NCBI GenBank assembly: GCA_965207985.1 | Contig: CBDBND010000018.1 | Coordinates: forward strand, 1-64,000 | Length of the DNA stretch: 64,000 bases | Origin: CBDBND01 sp965207985 | Lineage (GTDB): Bacteria > Pseudomonadota > Alphaproteobacteria > Rhodospirillales > Rhodospirillaceae | Direction: 5' to 3' | Shown here: one piece after another, positions 35,496 to 43,160 of the stretch | Layout: every line of letters begins with the position of its first letter | How positions within the stretch are numbered: the first letter of the stretch is position 1 | Made by a program: the position numbers and the translations under genes | The notes under the pieces: generated by a model | Seen by the model: only the letters and a program-made list of their open reading frames with translations | Told to the model about the DNA's origin: nothing | Databases searched by the model: none

Positions 35496-36386
35496 ATGAC
35501 AGAACCGAACCAGAGTGATCGCTCCATTGCCGTCATCGGACTTGGCCTCATGGGATCTGCCATGGCCAAGAACCTGTTGGCGGACGGATATGTGGTTCAC
35601 GGCTATGACCCCGACGAGCAGGCCCGCAAGAACGCGACAAAAATGGGCGTTCGGACGGCACCAACGGCGGCTGACGCTGCCCGGGACTGCGACATTGTCC
35701 TCACCAGCCTGCCCTCTGACTCCGCACTTTCAGTTACCGCAGAGGCCTTGGCTGATGAGTCTCCTCAAATCGATCAGAAGCGCATTTTGGTGGAACTCAG
35801 CACCTTGTCCATTGACTGCAAGTCGGCGGCGCGGAAGCGGTTAGCGGATGCCGGCATCAACATGCTGGATTGCCCCGTCAGCGGCACCGGCGCGCAGGCA
35901 CAGACCAAAGACATCGTTCTTTACGTCAGCGGCGAAGAAGCATCATACGAAACCTGCCGGCCGGTTTTTGGCGCCATCGCGCGTCAAAGCTTTTTTCTCG
36001 GCGACTTCGGTAACGGCATGAAGATGAAATTGGTCGCCAACCTCCTGGTCGCCATTCACAACGTAGCAACGGCAGAAGCGTTATCCCTTGCCCGTCAAGC
36101 TGGTTTAGATCCGCAAAAGGTATTCGATGTGATTTCTTCCGGCGCCGGCTCGTCGAAAATCTTTGAATTGCGCGGACCCATGATGGTGGCGGAAAACTAT
36201 GAACCGGCAACCATGAAGCTGGATGTCTGGCAAAAGGACATGGCGCTGATACGGGACTTTGCCGAGAAGGTCAGCGCATCGACGCCTCTGTTCGATTCAA
36301 CCAAGCCGTTGTATGACAAAGCCAACGAAGCCGGATTGGGCAAACAAGATACGGCAGCCGTGCACGCAATGTTCAAACGAAAGTGA
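35496..36386 (+). CDS. NAD(P)-dependent beta-hydroxyacid dehydrogenase (HIBADH family) 2
   Basis: 296 residues. Rossmann loop IAVIGLGLMGSAMAKNLLAD, YDPDEQARK; substrate loop MLDCPVSGTGAQAQTKDIVL; catalytic lysine region GNGMKMKLVANLLVAIHNVA; C-terminal helical cap MVAENYEPATMKLDVWQKDM. It is a paralogue of the enzyme at 32109 but clearly diverged. An Asp after beta-2 (GYDPD) suggests NAD preference. It lies 25 bases after the racemase and 10 bases before the SMP-30 gene. Confidence 0.85.
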   Translation: MTEPNQSDRSIAVIGLGLMGSAMAKNLLADGYVVHGYDPDEQARKNATKMGVRTAPTAADAARDCDIVLTSLPSDSALSVTAEALADESPQIDQKRILVELSTLSIDCKSAARKRLADAGINMLDCPVSGTGAQAQTKDIVLYVSGEEASYETCRPVFGAIARQSFFLGDFGNGMKMKLVANLLVAIHNVATAEALSLARQAGLDPQKVFDVISSGAGSSKIFELRGPMMVAENYEPATMKLDVWQKDMALIRDFAEKVSASTPLFDSTKPLYDKANEAGLGKQDTAAVHAMFKRK

Positions 36387-36396
36387 ATTGCGATCC

Positions 36397-37421
36397 ATGA
36401 CGACACACTCCCTCTCAAGACGCAGATTGCTCGAATTTACATTGGCGACAACGCCTTTGATCGGTGGCCTTTTCTCTGTTGCAGTTGCGGAGCAGCGAAC
36501 CGAGCGACCGTACCGCGTCATCGCCGAGGACTTGCGGTTTCCGGAAGGCCCGGTCGTGACCAGCGACGGCACGGTCTATCTCAGTGAAATCGCAGAGGGG
36601 CACATCACCCGCATCGCCCCGGACGGGAGTCGCGATATCGTCGCTGAACCCGGCGGAGGCCCCAACGGCCTGGCGTTCGGACCCGATGGCTGGCTTTACT
36701 GCTGCAACGGCGGCGGATTCAATTGGACCGAAACAGATACGATTCTAAGTCCGTCCGGCAGGACAACTGACTATAAGGGCGGACGGATTGAGCGCATCGA
36801 TCCGGACTCAGGCACCGTTGAAGTTCTCTATGAAACGGTTGATGGCAACCGCCTCAGCGGTCCCAATGATCTGGTCTTCGATGGCCACGGCGGTTTTTGG
36901 TTTACCGATGCGGGGACGTCGACCGCTCGAGAACAAACCCATGGCGGTGTGTACTATGCCATGGCCGACGGCTCAGACATTCGCGAAGCGGCCTACCCAG
37001 TCGACTCACCCAACGGCATTGGTCTATCACCGGACGGGTCTACGTTTTACATCGCCATGACGACGTGGCGTGAAATACGCTCGTTTACGATCTCGGCGCC
37101 AGGGGAAATCGCTTCAGCGCAAGGGTCATTGATTCCCGGACAAGCCGTGACCAGTGTCACCAGCAACAGGCTGCTTGATTCCATGGGGATCGAAGCCAAC
37201 GGAAACATCTGTGTCGCGCGGCTGCTGGAGGACTCCGGCATTTCCGTTATTGCGCCCGACGGAACTTTGGTCGAACACGTGCCCTGCCCGATCTGCTCAC
37301 CACAAACATATGTTTCGGCGGGCCGGACATGCAGACCGCTTACGTCACCCAATCGGGAACGGGAAAGTTGCTGGCGGTAGACTGGCCTAGGCCTGGGTTG
37401 AAACTTAAACACGCGCCCTAA
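36397..37421 (+). pseudogene. SMP-30/gluconolactonase family protein, frameshifted near its end
   Basis: ATG 36397 begins a Tat-like leader (SLSRRRLLEFTLATTPLIGG). The six-bladed propeller is typical: VIAEDLRFPEGPVVTSDGTV, GGGPNGLAFGPDGWLYCCNG, LSGPNDLVFDGHGGFWFTDA, SPNGIGLSPDGSTFYIAMT, DSMGIEANGNICVARLL. After HVPCP (about 37,290) the family ending appears in another frame: LLTTNICFGGPDMQTAYVTQ, SGTGKLLAVDWPRPGLKL, stopping at 37421. One base has been gained or lost. The in-frame product ends instead at 37380 with an unrelated tail. The lactonase active-site residues lie before the break, but the last blade would be disrupted. A sequencing error is possible. Confidence 0.75.
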
Positions 37422-37430
37422 AGGCGTGAG

Positions 37431-37913
37431 TCAGCGCCCTAGCGATTGCACCAATACTTCAGGTGCCGCTTGGGATAGATCCCGGTAGATCTTCCACTCT
37501 CCGTTAATGCGCTTAAACACCACTTGATCGCGGTAGGTCAGGTGCACGGTTTCACCGCCCGCCTTGGGCGTTACGGCGGCGAAGGTGTGCATATCCATAA
37601 AACCGAGATCGCCGGACGCTTCCACCGATTGAATATCGACAGACAGGTCTATGGTATTGTTGACGAAACCAGGCGACCAATAGGCCAGCATGGCGTCGTG
37701 CCCGACCAAATCCACATCGTTGGACGGCATGACAATGGCGCCTTCCGCAAACAGGGCGACCGCGGCAGCGGCATCCCCTGCGGCAAAAGCCTCGACAAAG
37801 GTGTTGACCGTCTCCCGCATGGCCTGGACGTCTGCGGCCGGATCGTGCGCTGGTTGTTCTGCACATCCGGAAAGGAGGATAATTATGGCAAGTAATGGCG
37901 TGCGGTAATTCAT
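37431..37913 (-). CDS. NTF2/SnoaL-like lipoprotein
   Basis: About 160 residues from ATG 37913 (MNYRTPLLAIIILLSGCAEQ), with a clear lipobox LLSGC. The body is a DUF4440/SnoaL-like NTF2 fold: MRETVNTFVEAFAAGDAAAA, VALFAEGAIVMPSNDVDLVG, HDAMLAYWSP, YRDQVVFKRINGEWKIYRDL. Such small cone-shaped proteins act as isomerases, hydrolases or binding proteins. The start lies 14 bases after the CpeT-like gene, so they are probably co-transcribed. The gene converges with the SMP-30 gene. Confidence 0.75.
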   Translation of the reverse strand: MNYRTPLLAIIILLSGCAEQPAHDPAADVQAMRETVNTFVEAFAAGDAAAAVALFAEGAIVMPSNDVDLVGHDAMLAYWSPGFVNNTIDLSVDIQSVEASGDLGFMDMHTFAAVTPKAGGETVHLTYRDQVVFKRINGEWKIYRDLSQAAPEVLVQSLGR

Positions 37914-37926
37914 GGCGCAGCCCCGC

Positions 37927-38940
37927 CTATCGTCTGGCAATGCGGCAGGACGCCTGCATGTCGGGCATATTCAGAGCAATGGACAAGGCCCTCGGCGATG
38001 CTGACGCGAAAGGCGCGGGATTACCGTCGGCGCCTTCCAACAACACCTCTTCCTGATCTTCTGACAACACGAATAACGCCAACTGTGGCCGTTGGTTGGA
38101 GGTCGGCCAAGTGATCTGACGCAAACGCAGGCGGATCTCACCACGCGTTCGCGTGGTTACTGCGGCTGACCCACCCTGGTCATGAAGCCTGAGACCGCCG
38201 AAATATTCGCCGTCATCGCCTTCCCCTATTTTGAGAGAGCAAGAAAACGGGCGCGCTTTGCGTTCCTTTGAGGCCACCATATCGAGCGGTCCATACATCT
38301 GACTGCCGTCTTCACCATAGCCGTAAGAGAGTATCCAGAAATCCCTCGCATCGAGTGTGGTTTCCACCGTGACACTGACCGGCGCACCGGAGGGATGCAC
38401 CGTGGTCAGCCAGCACTCGTCGATCATGCTGATTTTGAACATGTTCCCCCAGCGCCTGAGGGCTGTATCGCAATCGAGGTCCATGACAATCATTTCTTCG
38501 GGAGTCAGCTGATCAAGCAACGAGAGATTATCCAAGGCGCCGTCGAGGCGTCTGTTGTCGGGTATGGTGAGAAGACGAAGGCGTACAGCATCCAGCACTT
38601 CGTCCAACGTAAGCACATAAAGATTGCGGTAGGCGACCTTGGACGGATCACCGTCCCAATATTTATCGGCGTAGAGCACAACGTCGCCAAAGTCGGGCAG
38701 GTCGACCGGTACATAGGTTGACGTCACTTGGCGGTGGCGCAACTGTTCCAGCACGCCGAGGGCTTTCTCCCAATACACTTGTTCATAGTTGTCGAAGATC
38801 CCGGTGATGTACCGCACTGCCAGAGTGCGGTCTTCTTCTAAAGGTGGCCGGGCGAGATCGGCAGAAAGTGCTAAGCCGGAAGGAGACAGCAGCAGCCATG
38901 CAACCATGAATGCTTGAATAGGATTGCGCCATAAAACCAT
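37927..38940 (-). CDS. CpcT/CpeT-like secreted protein
   Basis: 337 residues with a signal peptide (AFMVAWLLLSPSGLALSA). The core resembles the CpcT/CpeT (DUF1001) family: YITGIFDNYEQVYWEKALGV, VAYRNLYVLTLDEVLDAVRL, RLLTIPDN, LTPEEMIVMDLDCDTALRRW, then GYGEDGSQMYGPLDM. In cyanobacteria CpcT attaches bilins to phycobiliproteins; non-photosynthetic homologues exist without a known role. The extra C-terminal ~110 residues (TRTRGEIRLRLRQITWPTSN onward) look like an added beta domain. Secretion and the neighbouring NTF2-like lipoprotein suggest envelope binding of a small ligand. Confidence 0.5.
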   Translation of the reverse strand: MVLWRNPIQAFMVAWLLLSPSGLALSADLARPPLEEDRTLAVRYITGIFDNYEQVYWEKALGVLEQLRHRQVTSTYVPVDLPDFGDVVLYADKYWDGDPSKVAYRNLYVLTLDEVLDAVRLRLLTIPDNRRLDGALDNLSLLDQLTPEEMIVMDLDCDTALRRWGNMFKISMIDECWLTTVHPSGAPVSVTVETTLDARDFWILSYGYGEDGSQMYGPLDMVASKERKARPFSCSLKIGEGDDGEYFGGLRLHDQGGSAAVTTRTRGEIRLRLRQITWPTSNQRPQLALFVLSEDQEEVLLEGADGNPAPFASASPRALSIALNMPDMQASCRIARR

Positions 38941-39003
38941 GGAAATCCCCTTCCCTTGCTTGACTGAATTCTTATGAGTTCTTTGACCCGACGCGGAGAC
39001 CGC

Positions 39004-39852
39004 TCACCCCAGTTTCATGGTTCCGAAATACAGGCTTTCATCGCCGAGATCGAAGGTCTTTGAAAAGCTGCCAGAAGACTCTGAACTGATCTGCAACTCG
39101 TATTGACCACTTTTCGGATCAATTTTGTCGATCTTGAATTCGCCGAAAGTATCCGTTGTCGCCCGTCCGATCTCGTTGCCGTTGTGTTTAAGGACAACTT
39201 CAGCGCCTTCCGCACATTCTTCGACACCATCCACGTCGGCCGTCACAGATCCACCGACAAAACACTTATCCATCAAGTGCAGGTTTTTGTAATAGACACG
39301 CGGCTTCGAATTCAGTTCCGGCTGCAAGACTTCTAGGTCTTCTTCTTCTTTGATCCGCTGCATTTCCGCATCGTCTATTTTCAAAGACCGGAACACGCTG
39401 GTGGGGCAGCTCTGCTCAACGCGGGGTTTGGTCCACCCTTCATCGAGGAGATGGGCATCGAATATCCACGCCTGCGGAATTTGCTTCTCTTCGTTCCAAA
39501 ACACCGCGCCATAGGGGCAGGCATCGACGATCTCTTTCTGCCCTTTGGATTTTTCGGGATCGATGATGACGATGCCGTCGGCGCGTTTTTTGATGGCGCC
39601 GTCCTTGGCCACTTTCATACAAGGCGCGTCGTCGCAGTGATTGCACATCACCGGCATGAAGTTCGCTTCGGCGATGGGATAGCGGCCGCGTTCGTGCCGG
39701 ACGATATCCACCCAGCTGTGTACTTTTTCCGGCTGTGACGCCGCATAGCCCGGAAAGTCGTTGCCGATGTGCTCATCCTTGGTGGCAAGAAAACAGTTGC
39801 GGCAGTTGTCGCAGCGCGCCACGTCGACGATCAGGTTCCACTTCTTAGCCAT
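39004..39852 (-). CDS. Ferredoxin-type iron-sulfur subunit with a C-terminal transthyretin-like domain
   Basis: About 282 residues from ATG 39852, overlapping the large-subunit stop as TAATG. I rejected the upstream in-frame start because it lies inside the large-subunit gene. The N-terminal ~200 residues have DMSO-reductase-beta-type cluster motifs: CDNCRNCFLATKDEH, CNHCDDAPCMKVAKDG, ACPYGAVFWNEE and EQSCPTSVF. From about residue 195 a carboxypeptidase-regulatory/transthyretin-like beta domain follows: VGGSVTADVDGVEECAEGAE, VVLKHNGNEIGRATTDTFGE, FKIDKIDPKSGQYELQIS. Pyrogallol-phloroglucinol transhydroxylase has a small subunit of this composition (three 4Fe-4S clusters plus a beta-barrel domain). 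It pairs with the molybdopterin subunit upstream. Confidence 0.85.
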   Translation of the reverse strand: MAKKWNLIVDVARCDNCRNCFLATKDEHIGNDFPGYAASQPEKVHSWVDIVRHERGRYPIAEANFMPVMCNHCDDAPCMKVAKDGAIKKRADGIVIIDPEKSKGQKEIVDACPYGAVFWNEEKQIPQAWIFDAHLLDEGWTKPRVEQSCPTSVFRSLKIDDAEMQRIKEEEDLEVLQPELNSKPRVYYKNLHLMDKCFVGGSVTADVDGVEECAEGAEVVLKHNGNEIGRATTDTFGEFKIDKIDPKSGQYELQISSESSGSFSKTFDLGDESLYFGTMKLG

Positions 39853-42809
39853 TACACCGCCTCCGCCCGTTGCCAGGTATCGACTCCGCTCCATTTTTCC
39901 ATCTGCACCAAGGTGGTGTTGGGTTTAATGCTGTGCGTGTGCTCGGTGATGTTTTCTTTGGGGTTGAGTAAATTCATGCAGCCGCCGAGATCGGTGGACT
40001 TACCCGGCTCTCCTGCCGGCCGGTACTCGGCGGACGCTGTAGGAGCGCTGATGACACCCGGTCCCAATCGGTCGGACACATAAGCGGCGCAAACCACCGA
40101 GCCTCGATGGTTCCACACGCGAATAAGGTCATTGTTCTCAATGCCGCGTTCCTCTGCATCCGGCCGGCTGATGGTAGCGGTTAAATACTCATGGCCGTCA
40201 ACGCGCACGCGATGGTCCGGAATATCCCGAATGATACATCCCTCTTCATCGCCCATGATATGGAAGGGATAACGTGTGTGCGGTGTAAGCAGTTGAAGGG
40301 GGAAGTCCTTGAACTTCTCGTCCCGTTCAGGACTTTCGTAGGCCGGCATGTACTTGTTGAGCGGCGGCCGCCCTTCATCATCGATGTTGTTGAGGGTCTG
40401 GGCGACAAACTCGAATTTACCTGACGGGGTCTGCAACCCCTTGCCCCAATCGCCGACATAATCGGCGGGCAATGGATAGGGCTCCGGCGTGTCCTTGATC
40501 CGGTCTTCGTAGAACCACCGGTTTGCCACCGGCGCGCGCGCGCCTTCGGGGACGGGCGGTACGACAAAGTAGCCTTTTTCGTAAAATTTCTTCCACGTCG
40601 TGTGCTTGGACATATCGGAGGAATCAAAGGCGCGCTTGCACCAGTCAAGCTCGGTATTGCCGCCTTCGGAATACATCGCCCCCATTCCCAGACGTTCCAT
40701 AATGGCAAGACAAATTTCGTAGTCGGACTTGGACTCGCCAAGGGGTTCAATGCATTTGTGTTGCATTGAAATGACGCGGTGATTGTTCATGGAATACATG
40801 TGGTGCACGTAGCCGGCGCCCACGTTGTACCATTCCCCGATATCGTCGTGCTCAAACACGGTACAGGCCGGCAGGATGATGTCAGAGAATTTCGTTTCTC
40901 CTTCCCACCAGACCGACTGGTTGACCACGAACGGCAGATTTTCGGACTGATACATTTCGATGTAGCGATTGCCGTCCAGCTGCGTGCCCAAGGACGAGCT
41001 GCCGTACTTGTACATCATCTCAATTTTGTCATGGCCCGGCGCGGGATAGCCGAACTTCAAGAACTGGCCCTGCACGGTGGAGACATCCGTCAGGTAAGCC
41101 ATCGCCCGGCCTTCGAGAATGGCCTCGGGGATAAACTTGCGCGGAATAGCCTGTCGCACCGTATTCATGGTGACAATGTGGGGCATGCGTTGATAGTTGT
41201 TGGCTGCATTGGCGGTCTGTTGCAGTTCGCCGGACATACCGCCTTCGGCATAACCCGGAAAATAGAAGGAGAAGTCCACCGGCGCGCCGAATTGGAGATT
41301 GCCGAAGTTGACGCCGGGCCGGCCGTAGCCTTGCATGGCATTGATAATGGTCATCATCCGCGCCCACTGCGCGCCCATAGGTCCGCGGCAGGCGCCGCCG
41401 AGACCGCAACCCCAGCCGCCGGCACCGAGATAGGTTTTCTTGCTGCCCCATTCGCGGGCCAGGGCCCGAACCTCTCGGGCGGGAACACCCGTTTCTTTTT
41501 CCTGCCATTCGGGCGACTTGGGTTCGTTGTCGGTGCGGCCGAGGATGTAATCCTTCCATTCGTCGAAGCCCTCGGTCCGGTTGGCAACAAACTCCTTGTC
41601 ATACAGATCTTCCGTGATCCACACGTGGCAAAGCGCTTGTGCCAAAGCCGCATCCGTACCGGGTTTGGGCGCGATCCACTTGCCGCCCAAATAGGCTGCG
41701 GTGTGATTGAGGTGGGGATCGATGTGCACCATCTTGATCCCCAAGTCTTTGGCCCAGCCGCGCCGAATGGTGCCTTCATAGCCATAGGACTTATCCGGAT
41801 CGCTCGACCAGAACACCATCATCTCGGCTTCCTGCAGGCAGTCTTCCACGGTGCCGTAAAATTCCGGCGTACCAAGGCGCAGGCTATTGCCCCAGTGATG
41901 CATGGCCCCCCAGAACCACCCTTCCCAGCTATCAGGCGTTCCGACCTGCTTGGTACAGCCCAAGAGGTTGTTCATCCGGCCAAAGGCGCTGAGGTAGTGA
42001 CCGAAGTTGCCCCACTGATGGTGCGATCCGCTGGCCGCGAAGATGGTTCCCCTACCTTTTGCTTTGGAGCGCTTGATTTCCTTAACCACGATATCAAGCG
42101 CTTCATCCCAGCTGATGGGTTCGAAGTCCGACTTGCCGCGGTTTTGAATGTTGCGTTCGCCGTCCACATCAAAGTCCACCCGCTTCATCGGCGATAGGAT
42201 GCGGGAGTCCGCATAGACCATGGATTTCAAAGCCAAACCGTGGGCTGCCAACGACGTCTTACGCGGTGGCGTCAAGGTTTTGCCGCGCGCCTTGATGGAC
42301 CACGACGGTGGGTCATCGTCATCAAATTCGACTGGTGTGATTCTTATGATCTTCCCGTCCTTGACGTAGACAAAGATGGGTCCGCCATTGGTGCCGTTGC
42401 AATAACGGGTCACCCCGTTGCCCATGTCCGTGCCGGCCTTCCAGCCGACGGTGGTCATGTAGGTCAAGGTTGACGTGAACCAGACCACAAGTTCATCGGG
42501 ACCGCTCATACCCACTTTGAAGTTTTTGGCCGCATCAATGCGGACCAGTTGGTCAAAGGGTGGCGTCAAGAATTCAACCGCTATGGCCTTATTTTGGAAC
42601 CATATAGACAAGTCTGGACTCTCGTGCAGGCCTGCACCTGATTTGATCTTTCCGTCCTTGAATTGGATCCAGCGGCCGGCAGAATTGTCCTGCAGCTTGA
42701 ACTGGGCGATGACGTCCCGCTCCTTCACCCGCGCGGCGAATTTGGGATATCTCAGCTTGGTCAGCCTCAGCGCTTGGACCAGTCCCCAAAGAATGACGGA
42801 GAATTTCAT
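39852..42809 (-). CDS. Molybdopterin oxidoreductase large subunit, pyrogallol transhydroxylase-like, with N-terminal SCP2-like domain
   Basis: 985 residues, no leader. Residues ~25-115 look like an SCP2 sterol-carrier domain (SAGRWIQFKDGKIKSGAGLH, ESPDLSIWFQNKAIAVEFLT). Residues ~125-985 are a DMSO-reductase-family bis-MGD enzyme. No N-terminal CxxCxxxC is present (only TRYCNG), so no Fe-S cluster here, as in the transhydroxylase alpha subunit. From memory of that structure the active site uses His144, Asp174, Ser175 (Mo ligand), Trp176 and Tyr404. Here SHHQWG (H263) and PDSWEGW (D293, S294, W295) occur with exactly the same 30-residue spacing, all shifted by 119, the length of the added domain. 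A Tyr candidate is in DFSFYFPGY (516 or 520). The substrate is inferred to be a polyhydroxylated aromatic, not shown. Confidence 0.85.
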   Translation of the reverse strand: MKFSVILWGLVQALRLTKLRYPKFAARVKERDVIAQFKLQDNSAGRWIQFKDGKIKSGAGLHESPDLSIWFQNKAIAVEFLTPPFDQLVRIDAAKNFKVGMSGPDELVVWFTSTLTYMTTVGWKAGTDMGNGVTRYCNGTNGGPIFVYVKDGKIIRITPVEFDDDDPPSWSIKARGKTLTPPRKTSLAAHGLALKSMVYADSRILSPMKRVDFDVDGERNIQNRGKSDFEPISWDEALDIVVKEIKRSKAKGRGTIFAASGSHHQWGNFGHYLSAFGRMNNLLGCTKQVGTPDSWEGWFWGAMHHWGNSLRLGTPEFYGTVEDCLQEAEMMVFWSSDPDKSYGYEGTIRRGWAKDLGIKMVHIDPHLNHTAAYLGGKWIAPKPGTDAALAQALCHVWITEDLYDKEFVANRTEGFDEWKDYILGRTDNEPKSPEWQEKETGVPAREVRALAREWGSKKTYLGAGGWGCGLGGACRGPMGAQWARMMTIINAMQGYGRPGVNFGNLQFGAPVDFSFYFPGYAEGGMSGELQQTANAANNYQRMPHIVTMNTVRQAIPRKFIPEAILEGRAMAYLTDVSTVQGQFLKFGYPAPGHDKIEMMYKYGSSSLGTQLDGNRYIEMYQSENLPFVVNQSVWWEGETKFSDIILPACTVFEHDDIGEWYNVGAGYVHHMYSMNNHRVISMQHKCIEPLGESKSDYEICLAIMERLGMGAMYSEGGNTELDWCKRAFDSSDMSKHTTWKKFYEKGYFVVPPVPEGARAPVANRWFYEDRIKDTPEPYPLPADYVGDWGKGLQTPSGKFEFVAQTLNNIDDEGRPPLNKYMPAYESPERDEKFKDFPLQLLTPHTRYPFHIMGDEEGCIIRDIPDHRVRVDGHEYLTATISRPDAEERGIENNDLIRVWNHRGSVVCAAYVSDRLGPGVISAPTASAEYRPAGEPGKSTDLGGCMNLLNPKENITEHTHSIKPNTTLVQMEKWSGVDTWQRAEAV

Positions 42810-43160
42810 GTGTCCCTCCTGGTGCCGGCGCCTGGGTCGCCGAATTTGGCCGCTTTTCGAAGATCGAAAGAGCGAAATATTGTTGTTCTACAAGGCTTAG
42901 CGCGCCGCCCAGCCTTTCGCAAGCCCCGTTTTCCCCAGGGTTTTGAGGCGTGCGGCGTTCCATGACTTTTTACTGCGATAGCCCACGAGGCATCAGGCCA
43001 ACGTCAGCAATTTTACCGGGGATCACCGCCCCATATAGATGTGCGGGTTCAAAAACGCTCATGCTTTGGTTTGTATGCGCTAATGCCATACACATTGGCT
43101 CGGGACCAGTTTAATACCCTGGTCTCAAGCCGCTTTTCATGGCGCCGCAAAGGGGAAAAA
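42810..43160. promoter_or_regulatory. Intergenic region between divergent molybdoenzyme and TonB genes
   Basis: 350 bases with no supportable gene; frames here are short and featureless. Both flanking genes point away, so promoters for each should lie here. A ribosome binding site AGGGGAA precedes the TonB ATG at 43161, and AGGAGGGACAC precedes the molybdoenzyme ATG on the minus strand. I could not define -35/-10 boxes confidently. Confidence 0.45.

Noticed and set aside
40779..42197. 472-codon plus-strand frame
   Set aside because: Long antisense frame within the molybdoenzyme gene; its residue pattern (many H, R, V) is typical of a shadow and no motif fits.
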